Shown here: in pieces, positions 16,338-23,783 of the stretch
How positions within the stretch are numbered: position 1 is the first letter of the stretch
Layout of the letters: each line of letters begins with the position of its first letter
DNA from: an uncultured Victivallales bacterium
GTDB lineage: Bacteria; Verrucomicrobiota; Lentisphaeria; Oligosphaerales; JAFGRS01
Direction: 5' to 3'
Assembly (NCBI GenBank): GCA_903837355.1
Contig: CAILUI010000426.1
Location: 1-40,864 of the forward strand
Length of the DNA stretch: 40,864 nt
Program-made: the position numbers and the translations under genes
The notes under the pieces: generated by a model
The model's input: only the letters and a program-made list of their open reading frames with translations
What the model was told of the DNA's origin: nothing
Database searches by the model: none

Positions 16338-17816
16338 ATGGTGCGTTTCCGCGCCCAAGACACCGCCAACCGACCGGGCGTGTACATCTTCCGTAATGCC
16401 ACAGGGCAGGTGATCTACGTCGGCAAGGCGCGCTCGCTGCGCAAGCGCCTCGCGACGTACTTCCAGCCCTCGCGCAACGTCGAGGCAGACGCCAAACTCC
16501 GGGCACTGATCCACAGCATCGCAGCCTACGAGACCATCGAGGTCGCCAGCGAAGCGGAGGCGCTGCTGCTCGAATCCCGCCTGATCAAGCAGTACGATCC
16601 CCGCTACAACATCGAACTGCGCGATGATAAGCGCTTTCTGCACGTTTGCATCGACCCTTCGGAGCCCTTTCCGCGCCTGGTTTTGGTGCGCATCCGAAAG
16701 GACGACAAGCGGGTGTACTTCGGGCCTTTCCCACGGGCCGGCGTCTTGCGGCAGACGGTAGACTTCCTCAGTCGGCGCTTCGGACTGCGCAGTTGCAGGG
16801 CGCGCGAGCCTGGACCTGAGGTCCGACGGCACTGCCTTGACCATGTGATCCGTGACTGCCTGGGGCCCTGCATGGGCCACGTCACCCCTGCGGCCTACGC
16901 CGAGCACCTCGACGGTGCGCTCGCAGTCCTCGGCGGCGACTGCCGTCCGGTGGTTGGCGACTTGCGCGAGCGCATGGCAAAGGCCGCTCAGGCCCGGCGT
17001 TTTGAGCTGGCCGCCGAGCTGCGCGACATGATCGAAAACCTGGAGTCGGTCAGCGCCCCGACGCGGCGTTTTGCGCGGGCGACGATCGAGGACCGCGAGC
17101 GGCGCAGCGACACCGCGGTCGCGGCCCTGCAGGAAGCCTTGCAGTTGCCGTGTGCGCCGCTGGTGATCGAAGGCTTCGACCTCTCCAATATCGGCGGGCG
17201 CCTGGCGGTGGGCAGCATGGTCTGCTTCCGGGGTGGGCGCCCGGCCACCAGCGCCTACCGCCGCTTCCGTATCCGCTCGCCGGAGGCCACCGACGACACG
17301 GCGATGATGCGTGAGGTCGTGGCGCGCCGCTATGGGCGGCTGCTGTCGGAAGCGCGTCCCTTGCCGGATCTCATCGTGGTCGACGGTGGCATCGGACAAC
17401 TACACGCGGCGGTTCAGGCACTGGAGCAAGTCGGCGCCTGGCCGGTGGCCCTGATCGGCCTCGCCAAACGCCAGGAAGAGGTCTTCATGGTCGGGCGGCC
17501 GGACCCCGTACAACTACCGCCCCACCATCCTGGGCTGCGGCTTCTGCAGGCACTTCGCGATGAAGCGCACCGCTTTGCCAACTCGTACCACCGCCTCCTG
17601 CGGCAGCGTCGCATTGCCGATTCGGCACTCCTGGAGATCGAGGGTGTAGGCAAACGCCGCTGCGCGGACCTGCTGCGCGCTCTGGGATCGGTGCGCCGTA
17701 TCCGTCAGTGCAGCGCCGCGGAGATCGCCGCGGCCGTCCCCGGGCTCGGCCTGACATTGGCCGAACGCATCCGCCAGCACGTCGAGGAACGGTCGCAGCC
17801 GGAGGCTACGCCCTGA
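16338..17816 (+). CDS. uvrC: compact UvrC excinuclease
   Basis: Makes the dual incisions of nucleotide excision repair with UvrA and UvrB. An N-terminal GIY-YIG nuclease (GVYIF, VIYVGKA; residues 10-95) is followed by the cysteine cluster (HCLDHVIRDCLGPC), a UVR helix (about 210-240, ARRFELAAELRDMIE), the RNase H-like nuclease (D281 in IEGFDLSN, D349 in VVDGG, H411 in DEAHRF) and tandem helix-hairpin-helices. It is 492 residues, about 100 shorter than usual. The missing part is the segment that normally links the UVR helix to the RNase H-like domain, while both active sites look intact. The frame is continuous, so this is natural compaction rather than a frameshift as far as can be seen. Confidence 0.88.
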   Translation: MVRFRAQDTANRPGVYIFRNATGQVIYVGKARSLRKRLATYFQPSRNVEADAKLRALIHSIAAYETIEVASEAEALLLESRLIKQYDPRYNIELRDDKRFLHVCIDPSEPFPRLVLVRIRKDDKRVYFGPFPRAGVLRQTVDFLSRRFGLRSCRAREPGPEVRRHCLDHVIRDCLGPCMGHVTPAAYAEHLDGALAVLGGDCRPVVGDLRERMAKAAQARRFELAAELRDMIENLESVSAPTRRFARATIEDRERRSDTAVAALQEALQLPCAPLVIEGFDLSNIGGRLAVGSMVCFRGGRPATSAYRRFRIRSPEATDDTAMMREVVARRYGRLLSEARPLPDLIVVDGGIGQLHAAVQALEQVGAWPVALIGLAKRQEEVFMVGRPDPVQLPPHHPGLRLLQALRDEAHRFANSYHRLLRQRRIADSALLEIEGVGKRRCADLLRALGSVRRIRQCSAAEIAAAVPGLGLTLAERIRQHVEERSQPEATP

Positions 17817-17852
17817 CCCCGTGGCATATTGTGTCGGGCGGTCGAAGGACGC

Positions 17853-17880
17853 TTGCAGGTCAGCTTGAGCAGGCTATATT
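17853..17880 (+). promoter_or_regulatory. sigma70-like promoter upstream of the dksA-type gene
   Basis: TTGCAG (17853-17858) and TATATT (17875-17880) are separated by 16 bp in the 134-bp gap between uvrC and the DksA-family gene. Transcription would start near 17887, about 65 nt before the chosen ATG. It is the best promoter match seen in the window, inferred from consensus only. Confidence 0.5.
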
Positions 17881-17950
17881 TTGCGTCCACGCATTCACAC
17901 TCAGGTCCATACGAATGTCAAGTCCGCAAACGAACAGGAGACCCGCCTCT

Positions 17951-18379
17951 ATGCGTAAGTGTCGCAAGGAGGCCACGGACACGTTCACCACGGAGCGTGC
18001 CGAGGAATTCCGCGAGATGCTGCTCAAGGAGCGCGACTCGCTGGTAAGGCAGATTAAGAGCCTGTCTGCCGCATCGCTGACCTCCAGCCGTCAGGCTGGG
18101 GAGGAGCTTGCGGACGTGGGAAGCGACGATTTCATCCGCGAGACGGAACTCCATCTGATGACCGAAGAGGGGCGCCGCCTGGCCTTGATCAACGTCGCCA
18201 TCCAGAGCTTGGATGGCGGCAACTACGGGACCTGCGTGGACTGCGCCAAGCCCATCTCCGTGGGGCGCCTGAAAGCGAAGCCATACGCCCGCCTGTGCAT
18301 CGACTGCAAGGTTCTGCGCGAGGAAAACGATGGGGCTGCCCCCGAGGGCGTCGACGACTCGGAACCTGTGGAAGAGTGA
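17951..18379 (+). CDS. DksA/TraR-family RNA polymerase-binding factor
   Basis: Members enter the RNA polymerase secondary channel and, often with ppGpp, tune promoters. A long charged helical hairpin (about residues 15-85, RAEEFREMLLKERDSLVRQI onward) is followed by a four-cysteine zinc knuckle (C95, C98, C116, C119), matching the DksA layout. The 142-residue length assumes the ATG at 17951, which has an AGGAG site 10 bp upstream; an in-frame ATG at 17915 would add 12 residues. The acidic tail DDSEPVEE is longer than in E. coli DksA. It sits just before lspA, a pairing seen in several phyla. Confidence 0.85.
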   Translation: MRKCRKEATDTFTTERAEEFREMLLKERDSLVRQIKSLSAASLTSSRQAGEELADVGSDDFIRETELHLMTEEGRRLALINVAIQSLDGGNYGTCVDCAKPISVGRLKAKPYARLCIDCKVLREENDGAAPEGVDDSEPVEE

Positions 18380-18460
18380 CCGGCGTTGCCCGTTGCAGAT
18401 AGACTCTTGGGTGCGGGCGCAGGGCAGGGCAGGGGAGGCAGGGCGGTGGAGGCGCGGGCC

Positions 18461-19021
18461 ATGAACACGTTCTGGCGTGATCGCACTTACCTCCTGCGTT
18501 TCTGGCGGTTGCCGTTGGCGCTCGGACTGATGGTTCTGGGCCTGGACCAGGCCACCAAGTTGCTCGTGCTGCGGCACTGGCCGCTGGGGTTCCAGCGGCC
18601 GGTGATTTCCGGGTTCTTTTCGCTCGTCCACTGCCGGAATCCGGGTGCTGCCTGGAGTATGTTCGCGGACTACACCGAGGCTCTCGCGGTGCTCTCAGCC
18701 GTGGTGTTAGTGGCCTTGGTGATCTGGTTCGACCATCTGGCCGAAGGGTTCCCGGAACGCGCTCTGGCCCTGGGTGCGGTGTTCGGTGGGATCGCGGGGA
18801 ACCTGATTGACCGCGTGGCCTACCACGAGGTCGTCGATTTTCTGCTGTTCTACTGGCGGACGTATCAGTGGCCTGTCTTCAACGTTGCGGACAGTGCCAT
18901 CTCCTGCGGCGTAACCGTGTTCGTCCTGTCGTCCTTCTTCCGTCGCCCAACCGACGAGTCGCCCACTCCCAGACCGACCGATACGGCCAGTGAACCGTCG
19001 TCGAGCCCGCCCTCGCCATGA
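18461..19021 (+). CDS. lspA: lipoprotein signal peptidase
   Basis: Integral membrane aspartyl protease that cleaves signal peptides of diacylated prolipoproteins. Four hydrophobic segments and the two catalytic aspartates are visible: D117 in GNLIDRV and D144 in FNVADSAI, with GLDQATKLLV near the N-terminus. The ATG at 18461 follows GGTGGAGG; upstream in-frame codons are low-complexity and lack a site. The 186 residues include a Ser/Pro/Thr-rich tail of about 25 after the last helix. The stop overlaps the miaA start (ATGA). Confidence 0.95.
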   Translation: MNTFWRDRTYLLRFWRLPLALGLMVLGLDQATKLLVLRHWPLGFQRPVISGFFSLVHCRNPGAAWSMFADYTEALAVLSAVVLVALVIWFDHLAEGFPERALALGAVFGGIAGNLIDRVAYHEVVDFLLFYWRTYQWPVFNVADSAISCGVTVFVLSSFFRRPTDESPTPRPTDTASEPSSSPPSP

Positions 19022-19995
19022 CGCCCGAGCACCTCGCGGTGTTGGGTCCGACCTGCTCGTGGAAGAGCGCGGTGGCGGTGCTGGCGGCAGAGCGCCTGCA
19101 TGGCGAGATCCTCAACTGCGATTCCATGCAGGTCTACCCGTGCCTGGATATCGGCACCGCCAAGCCAACTCCCGCCGAGCGCGCCCGCCTACCGCATCAC
19201 CTCGTCGACTGCGTGGCGCTGGATGCGCCTTGTGACGCGGCGGTCTATGTGGCCTTGGCCGAGCCCGTCCTGAATGATCTCGAGAGTAGAGGGACGACGG
19301 CGGTGCTGGTTGGCGGCACCGGGCTCTATGCGCGCAGCCTCATCTACGGACTGCGGCTCCTGCCCGCTGACCGCACCCTTGCTGCCGAGTTGCAGCGTCG
19401 CCTGGCTGCCCCGCACGGTCGGCAGGCTCTGATCAGTGAACTCGAGGCCCACAGCGCGGGTTTCGCCTTGCCGAAGGAGATCATCGACAATCCGCGACGT
19501 CTGCTGCGGGCCGTTGAGGTGACGCGGCTTACGGGCTGCACTCCATGGCAACTGCACCGCCTGCCGACAGCACCCCCACGCTACAGCTTCCGGCAGTACC
19601 TCCTCATCCCGGAAATGAGTGTCCTCAAAGGGCGCATCGCAGAGCGAACCCAGGCCATGTTACGGGCCGGTTGGATCGACGAGGCCGAGATGCTCATCCA
19701 GCGTGGACTGCTCTCCACACCGACGGCTCGTCAGGCCTTGGGGTACCGTGAGATCGCGGCCTTTCTCGCCGGGACCATCCCGTCACGGTCAGAACTCCAA
19801 GACCTCCTGGTGCGGCGCACCGTGGCTTACGCCCGCCGGCAACGAACCTGGTTCCGTCATCAGCATCCAGGAGCCGTCATCGTCGACATCCAGAGAGACA
19901 CCACCCCTGAGGAAATCGTCACCCTCATTCTGCGACACCGTGAGCTCTGCCGCACGACTGCGGGTGACCCACCGCCGCGACTCCGTATCGGCTGA
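19018..19995 (+). CDS. miaA: tRNA dimethylallyltransferase with an atypical P-loop
   Basis: Transfers the dimethylallyl group to A37 of tRNAs that read codons beginning with U. Family motifs are present in order: NCDSMQVYPCLDIGTAKP, VGGTGLYARSLIYG, DNPRRLLRAVEV and RQALGYREI; 325 residues is normal. The N-terminal P-loop, which in MiaA reads GPTxSGK[ST], is GPTCSWKS here: the glycine before the lysine is tryptophan (TGG, one base from GGG). Lysine and serine are kept. Whether this is a sequencing error, a harmful change or tolerated variation cannot be told here. Coupled to lspA by a 4-bp overlap. Confidence 0.9.
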   Translation: MTPEHLAVLGPTCSWKSAVAVLAAERLHGEILNCDSMQVYPCLDIGTAKPTPAERARLPHHLVDCVALDAPCDAAVYVALAEPVLNDLESRGTTAVLVGGTGLYARSLIYGLRLLPADRTLAAELQRRLAAPHGRQALISELEAHSAGFALPKEIIDNPRRLLRAVEVTRLTGCTPWQLHRLPTAPPRYSFRQYLLIPEMSVLKGRIAERTQAMLRAGWIDEAEMLIQRGLLSTPTARQALGYREIAAFLAGTIPSRSELQDLLVRRTVAYARRQRTWFRHQHPGAVIVDIQRDTTPEEIVTLILRHRELCRTTAGDPPPRLRIG

Positions 19996-20045
19996 GAGCC
20001 GGCCGGCCGGCGCCGCGCACAACGGCCCCCCAGAAAGGAGACGGT

Positions 20046-20138
20046 ATGCTGCCACCACCAGGGAGACACCAAGCGCGCCGGAGGAATATCCTTTTGAGTA
20101 AACATAATATATATTATGCGACGTTTGGAAACGCTTGA
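20046..20138 (+). CDS. possible 30-residue ORF with a strong ribosome site
   Basis: ATG at 20046 lies 5 bp after AGAAAGGAG, one of the best Shine-Dalgarno matches in the window, and opens 30 codons ending in TGA just before the MITE-like element. The product is basic and starts MLPPPGRHQARRR. Codon use (AGA, AGG, ATA, AAT) is unlike the neighbouring genes and part of the frame runs over an AT palindrome. It may be a leader peptide, a relic or chance. I do not recognise it. Confidence 0.22.
   Translation: MLPPPGRHQARRRNILLSKHNIYYATFGNA
20103..20118. repeat. 16-bp perfect AT palindrome
   Basis: CATAATATATATTATG reads the same on both strands and stands in strongly GC-rich sequence. It could be a DNA-binding-protein operator, a promoter -10 region or an easily melted site. 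No well-placed -35 box was found. The symmetry is certain, the role is not. Confidence 0.6.
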
Positions 20139-20142
20139 CCTG

Positions 20143-20335
20143 ACAGGTCTGCAGGGCTGTTCCAAGATCGCGGATCCCGCTACGGGTGAGCGGGTGAGAA
20201 CGTGAAAGCGTGGATTCGTGGCAGACGGCCGGCACACGCGCCGTAAGCCTCACGCAATCACGCTCTCACGCTTTCACCGTGCCGGTGACCAACACCGATG
20301 GTCGTTGGGAAAACGGAACAGCCCTGACAGGTCTG
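20143..20335. mobile_element. MITE-like element with perfect ends and target duplication
   Basis: Perfect 12-bp terminal inverted repeats, CAGGGCTGTTCC (20152-20163) and GGAACAGCCCTG (20315-20326), bound a 175-bp core. Immediately outside both ends is the same 9-bp word, ACAGGTCTG (20143-20151 and 20327-20335), the mark of a transposition target duplication. The core has no ORF but is rich in nested pairing: CCCGCT/AGCGGG (20176-20194), GTGAAAGCGTG (20202-20212) with CACGCTTTCAC (20267-20277), ACGGC/GCCGT (20225-20244) and CGGTG/CACCG (20283-20297). Such elements are moved by a transposase elsewhere in the genome, and no IS family could be named. A structured RNA gene is the alternative. The rest of the spacer, 20336-20427, shows nothing clear. 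Confidence 0.6.
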
Positions 20336-20427
20336 GGCGTCGGCTCGAAAAGTCCCGATGGCAGTGCTATGGTCTAGGCTCGATTTCGAGGTCTGGGTCA
20401 TGGGAGTGGTGGCGGTGAAGCGTTGAC

Positions 20428-23400
20428 ATGGCTGTTACGTTGCATGAAAGACTCGCGGCGCTGGCTGGAGTTCGGAACTGGGAGCACGGCCAGGAACTGT
20501 ATCGCGAACGGGCCGTCCTGGATGCGCGTGTCTCTGGGCGTGGTCTGGAAGCCAGGTTGGCGTGCGACCGTGGCTTTGTCCACGTGACCTTGTCCTTCCG
20601 ACAGCGCCGCCTGACCAGTCGCTGTACGTGTGCCGACCATGCGGGCATCTGCCAGCATGCTGTGGCCTGTCTGCTACTGCTCGCCGATGAGAATCCCGAG
20701 CTCATCGCGTTCCTCAAGCCGTCCGCCGACGCCTTGCCGCCGCTTGCGTCCGGGACGGCCGACGGCCCGGTGGAGACCGCCTCGCCGACGTCGGCAGTGG
20801 ATCGCCTACGCCATCCCGGCCTGACCATGGAATCGCTGCGGCATCTCCTTCAGGCGGAGGTCCCCGACTGCTTTCTGAGCCTGCACACCGAGACGGCCAT
20901 CGGCACCATGGAAAGCCAATGGAACCGGCTCACGCTCACGGCCCAGTTGCACCGTGGCGATGCCGTCTACGCGCAAGGTAACGTGCGCCGGCTCATCGAG
21001 ACCGGGCGCGGCGCGGGAGGCATGACCCTGGACGACTTCGCGCCGCAGGAGCAGCAGATTATGCGCTTCCTGGTGGCGCACGCCGAGTTTGGGACCACCG
21101 CAATCCAGATCACGGCCCATCTCCTGGCAGACCTTCTCCACGCTTTGGGCGGCTTCAGTGCCTTCCATGTCCCGGACGGCCGTCTGCATGTCCATGCCGA
21201 GCGTATCGAGACGGCGATGGAGGTCGAAGACCTCGAGGGTGGCGTCCACGTCCGGCCCCGGTTGCGGCTTCCCGGGCACGGTCATCTACCCCCAGGCAAG
21301 CCCACTTACATCACCGGCCGCGCCGGCTACTGGATCGGCCTGGGTACCGAGTACTGGTGGTTGCCGGGGTTTTTCCCCAACGCCTGGTTGCAGCTCTTTC
21401 TGCACGCCAGAGGGCTGGATCTCAACGGCACCGAACTGGCCCACCTCCAGGAACTCTGCGCGGCGCACCGCATCCAGTCCCGCCTGGTACCTGCCAGCCA
21501 GAACGAGGAGCTGGGCGCACGCCAGGGGCATTGCCGGCCGGTGCTGACGCTGGACTGGGATGCGCGCGGGATCCTGGCGCGCCTCGAGTTCGGCTATTCC
21601 GGCTGCCGTATCGGCACGGGCGGACCCTTCGTCATCTGGGGAAGCACCCACTTCGTCTGCCGGGACCATGCTGCAGAGACCACCCATGTGAGTCGCGTGC
21701 GCGCCTTCGGGTTCCGGCGAGTCCAGGGCCAGCGCGACCAGTTTCTGCTGGGCGATCCTGCGGCGATGTGGGAGTTCGCCAAGCGCCACCTCCCGGACCT
21801 GGAAAAGGAGTGGGATCTCTACTGGACACCACGTTTCAGCACCCGGCTTCAGGCCGCCCACGACCTACGACTGGTGATTCGCGCCGGCGACGAGGGAGCG
21901 TCGTGGTTTGAGACACGCTGCGAGCTGCTCGACGCCAGCGGCCGCCCCGTGGCCTGGCAGGATCTGGCCGACGCCGTCCGGGCGCGGCGCAGCCTCATCG
22001 CGCTGCCCGATGGCACGCTCGTCCATCTTCCCGGCGACGTGCTGCGGGTGCTCAGTGTGTTCGAGCAACGTGGTCGGAGTCGCGACGGCGGTAAGACCTT
22101 CCGCTTCGGTCTGCACGCCGCGATCCCGCTCACCGACCCCGTGGCGCACTTCTGGGAGGGCGGCGAGGCCGCCTGGCAACGCCTGCGCCGGCGCCTGGCC
22201 GACACCGCCGCGGCGTCCCCACGGCCAGTGCCGCCGGCGCTGTGGTCCCGCCTGCGCCCATACCAACGTGAGGGGGTCCGCTGGCTGCAGTTGCTGGAGG
22301 AGTGCGGTTTCCACGGCATCCTGGCGGACGAGATGGGTCTCGGCAAGACGGTTCAGGCCCTGACCGCGATCGCGGCGCGAGCCCTGCAGAAAGCGCCCGG
22401 TCCGTCGATGATCGTCTGCCCGACCAGCCTAGTGGAGAACTGGCTGATGGAAGCCGCCCGCTTTACGCCCGAGTTGAGATGCGCCGCGATCCGCGGGGGG
22501 GCCCGTCCTGCCCTCATCGAGCATGTCCGCGAGTACGACGTAGTGGTCACTTCCTACGCGCTCCTGCGGCGCGATATTGCAGAGTACGAGGCGATCGAGT
22601 TCGACTACCTGGTGCTCGATGAGGCACAGCATATCAAGAACCCGCACACCGCCAACGCGCGGACGTGCAAGAAGCTGACCGCCGCCCATCGTCTGATCCT
22701 CACCGGTACCCCCCTGGAGAACTCACTGGGCGAGGTCTGGTCGCTGTTCGACTTCCTGCTTCCCGGTTACCTCGGCAGCCATCGCGACTTCCGCCTGGCC
22801 TACGAAGCCCGCAACACCAGCGGCGACAGCGCGGCCGTGACGCAGGAACTGCGCCCCATCCTGCACCCGTTCATCCTGCGGCGCAGCAAGCGCGATGTCT
22901 GCACCGAACTGCCGCCCAAGATCGAGCAGGTTGTCTACTGCGAGATGGTCGATGAGCAGCGCCGTCTCTACGAGGCCCTGCTTGCGGCTGGACGGCAGCT
23001 GCTCGATACCGCCCGCGACAGCGACGGTTCGCGGCGCAGCGTCGAGATCCTGACTCTGCTGCTGCGCCTGCGTCAGACCTGTTGTCACCCCGGGCTGCTG
23101 CCGGCTGACCTGCTCCCGCCCGGCGGGGCCCCGGTCCCTTCGGCCAAACTCGAACTCGCGCGCGAGGTAATCCTTGAGGCCATCGACAGTGGCCACCGGG
23201 TCCTCCTCTTCAGCCAGTTCACTGGCGTTCTCGCCCTCTTTCCGGAGTGGCTCACGAGTTGCGCCATCCCGTTTGAGTATATGGATGGCAACACCCCGGA
23301 CCGCCAGGCCCGCGTCGAACGCTTCAACCAGGACCGTTCCATACCCATCTTCCTGCTCAGCCTCAAGGCCGGCGGCACCGGACTGAACCTCACGGGCGCG

Positions 23401-23655
23401 GACACCGTCATCCACTACGACCAGTGGTGGAATCCGATGGTCGAGGATCAGGCCACCGACCGCACGCATCGCATCGGACAGACACAGACCGTCACCGCTC
23501 TGAAACTCGTCACTCGCCATACCATCGAAGAGCGGATCCTGCAGCTCCAGGCAGCCAAACGGGATATCTTCGACCGCCTCCTCGATGGCGCCCCCGGCGG
23601 CTTGGCGGCGTTGACCCGGGAGGACGTGGCGTTCCTGCTTGCCCCCGATTCCTGA
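20428..23655 (+). CDS. SWIM zinc-finger SNF2-family ATPase
   Basis: Large double-stranded-DNA translocase of the Swi2/Snf2 superfamily. Residues about 55-85 form a SWIM zinc finger (C66, C68, C75, H77 in CTCADHAGICQH). About 500 residues of unassigned, mainly beta/alpha sequence follow. The motor comprises LRPYQREGVRWL, Walker A DEMGLGKT (634-641), DEAQH (731-735), TGTPLENS, and a helicase C lobe with LLFSQFTG, LSLKAGGTGLNLT and DRTHRIGQ. At 1075 residues it has the usual length for bacterial SWIM-SNF2 proteins, whose cellular role is poorly defined (DNA repair, transcription recycling or defence have been suggested for relatives). It stands alone behind the repeat-rich spacer; no nuclease or methylase neighbours argue for a defence island. 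Confidence 0.9.
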   Translation: MAVTLHERLAALAGVRNWEHGQELYRERAVLDARVSGRGLEARLACDRGFVHVTLSFRQRRLTSRCTCADHAGICQHAVACLLLLADENPELIAFLKPSADALPPLASGTADGPVETASPTSAVDRLRHPGLTMESLRHLLQAEVPDCFLSLHTETAIGTMESQWNRLTLTAQLHRGDAVYAQGNVRRLIETGRGAGGMTLDDFAPQEQQIMRFLVAHAEFGTTAIQITAHLLADLLHALGGFSAFHVPDGRLHVHAERIETAMEVEDLEGGVHVRPRLRLPGHGHLPPGKPTYITGRAGYWIGLGTEYWWLPGFFPNAWLQLFLHARGLDLNGTELAHLQELCAAHRIQSRLVPASQNEELGARQGHCRPVLTLDWDARGILARLEFGYSGCRIGTGGPFVIWGSTHFVCRDHAAETTHVSRVRAFGFRRVQGQRDQFLLGDPAAMWEFAKRHLPDLEKEWDLYWTPRFSTRLQAAHDLRLVIRAGDEGASWFETRCELLDASGRPVAWQDLADAVRARRSLIALPDGTLVHLPGDVLRVLSVFEQRGRSRDGGKTFRFGLHAAIPLTDPVAHFWEGGEAAWQRLRRRLADTAAASPRPVPPALWSRLRPYQREGVRWLQLLEECGFHGILADEMGLGKTVQALTAIAARALQKAPGPSMIVCPTSLVENWLMEAARFTPELRCAAIRGGARPALIEHVREYDVVVTSYALLRRDIAEYEAIEFDYLVLDEAQHIKNPHTANARTCKKLTAAHRLILTGTPLENSLGEVWSLFDFLLPGYLGSHRDFRLAYEARNTSGDSAAVTQELRPILHPFILRRSKRDVCTELPPKIEQVVYCEMVDEQRRLYEALLAAGRQLLDTARDSDGSRRSVEILTLLLRLRQTCCHPGLLPADLLPPGGAPVPSAKLELAREVILEAIDSGHRVLLFSQFTGVLALFPEWLTSCAIPFEYMDGNTPDRQARVERFNQDRSIPIFLLSLKAGGTGLNLTGADTVIHYDQWWNPMVEDQATDRTHRIGQTQTVTALKLVTRHTIEERILQLQAAKRDIFDRLLDGAPGGLAALTREDVAFLLAPDS

Positions 23656-23673
23656 GTCCTGCCGTTGCCAGTG

Positions 23674-23701
23674 TTGTTTCGGACGGCTCGCGGACTACAT
23701 T
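23674..23701 (+). promoter_or_regulatory. candidate promoter before the aminotransferase gene
   Basis: TTGTTT (23674-23679) and TACATT (23696-23701) are spaced 16 bp apart in the 128-bp gap after the SNF2 gene, about 82 bp before the next start. The consensus match is moderate. Confidence 0.33.
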
Positions 23702-23783
23702 CGCGAGGTCCGCGCAGGAACTGACCGGCGGCGTCCCCTGCCCTCCGTGCGCTGCCGCCGTGCTACCAAAGGATCAGTGCCCG

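Noticed and set aside
20428..23655. defence system of the DISARM type built on the SNF2 protein
   Set aside because: The SWIM finger architecture is that of common chromosomal SNF2 proteins, and no methylase, DUF1998 or phospholipase-like gene is nearby.
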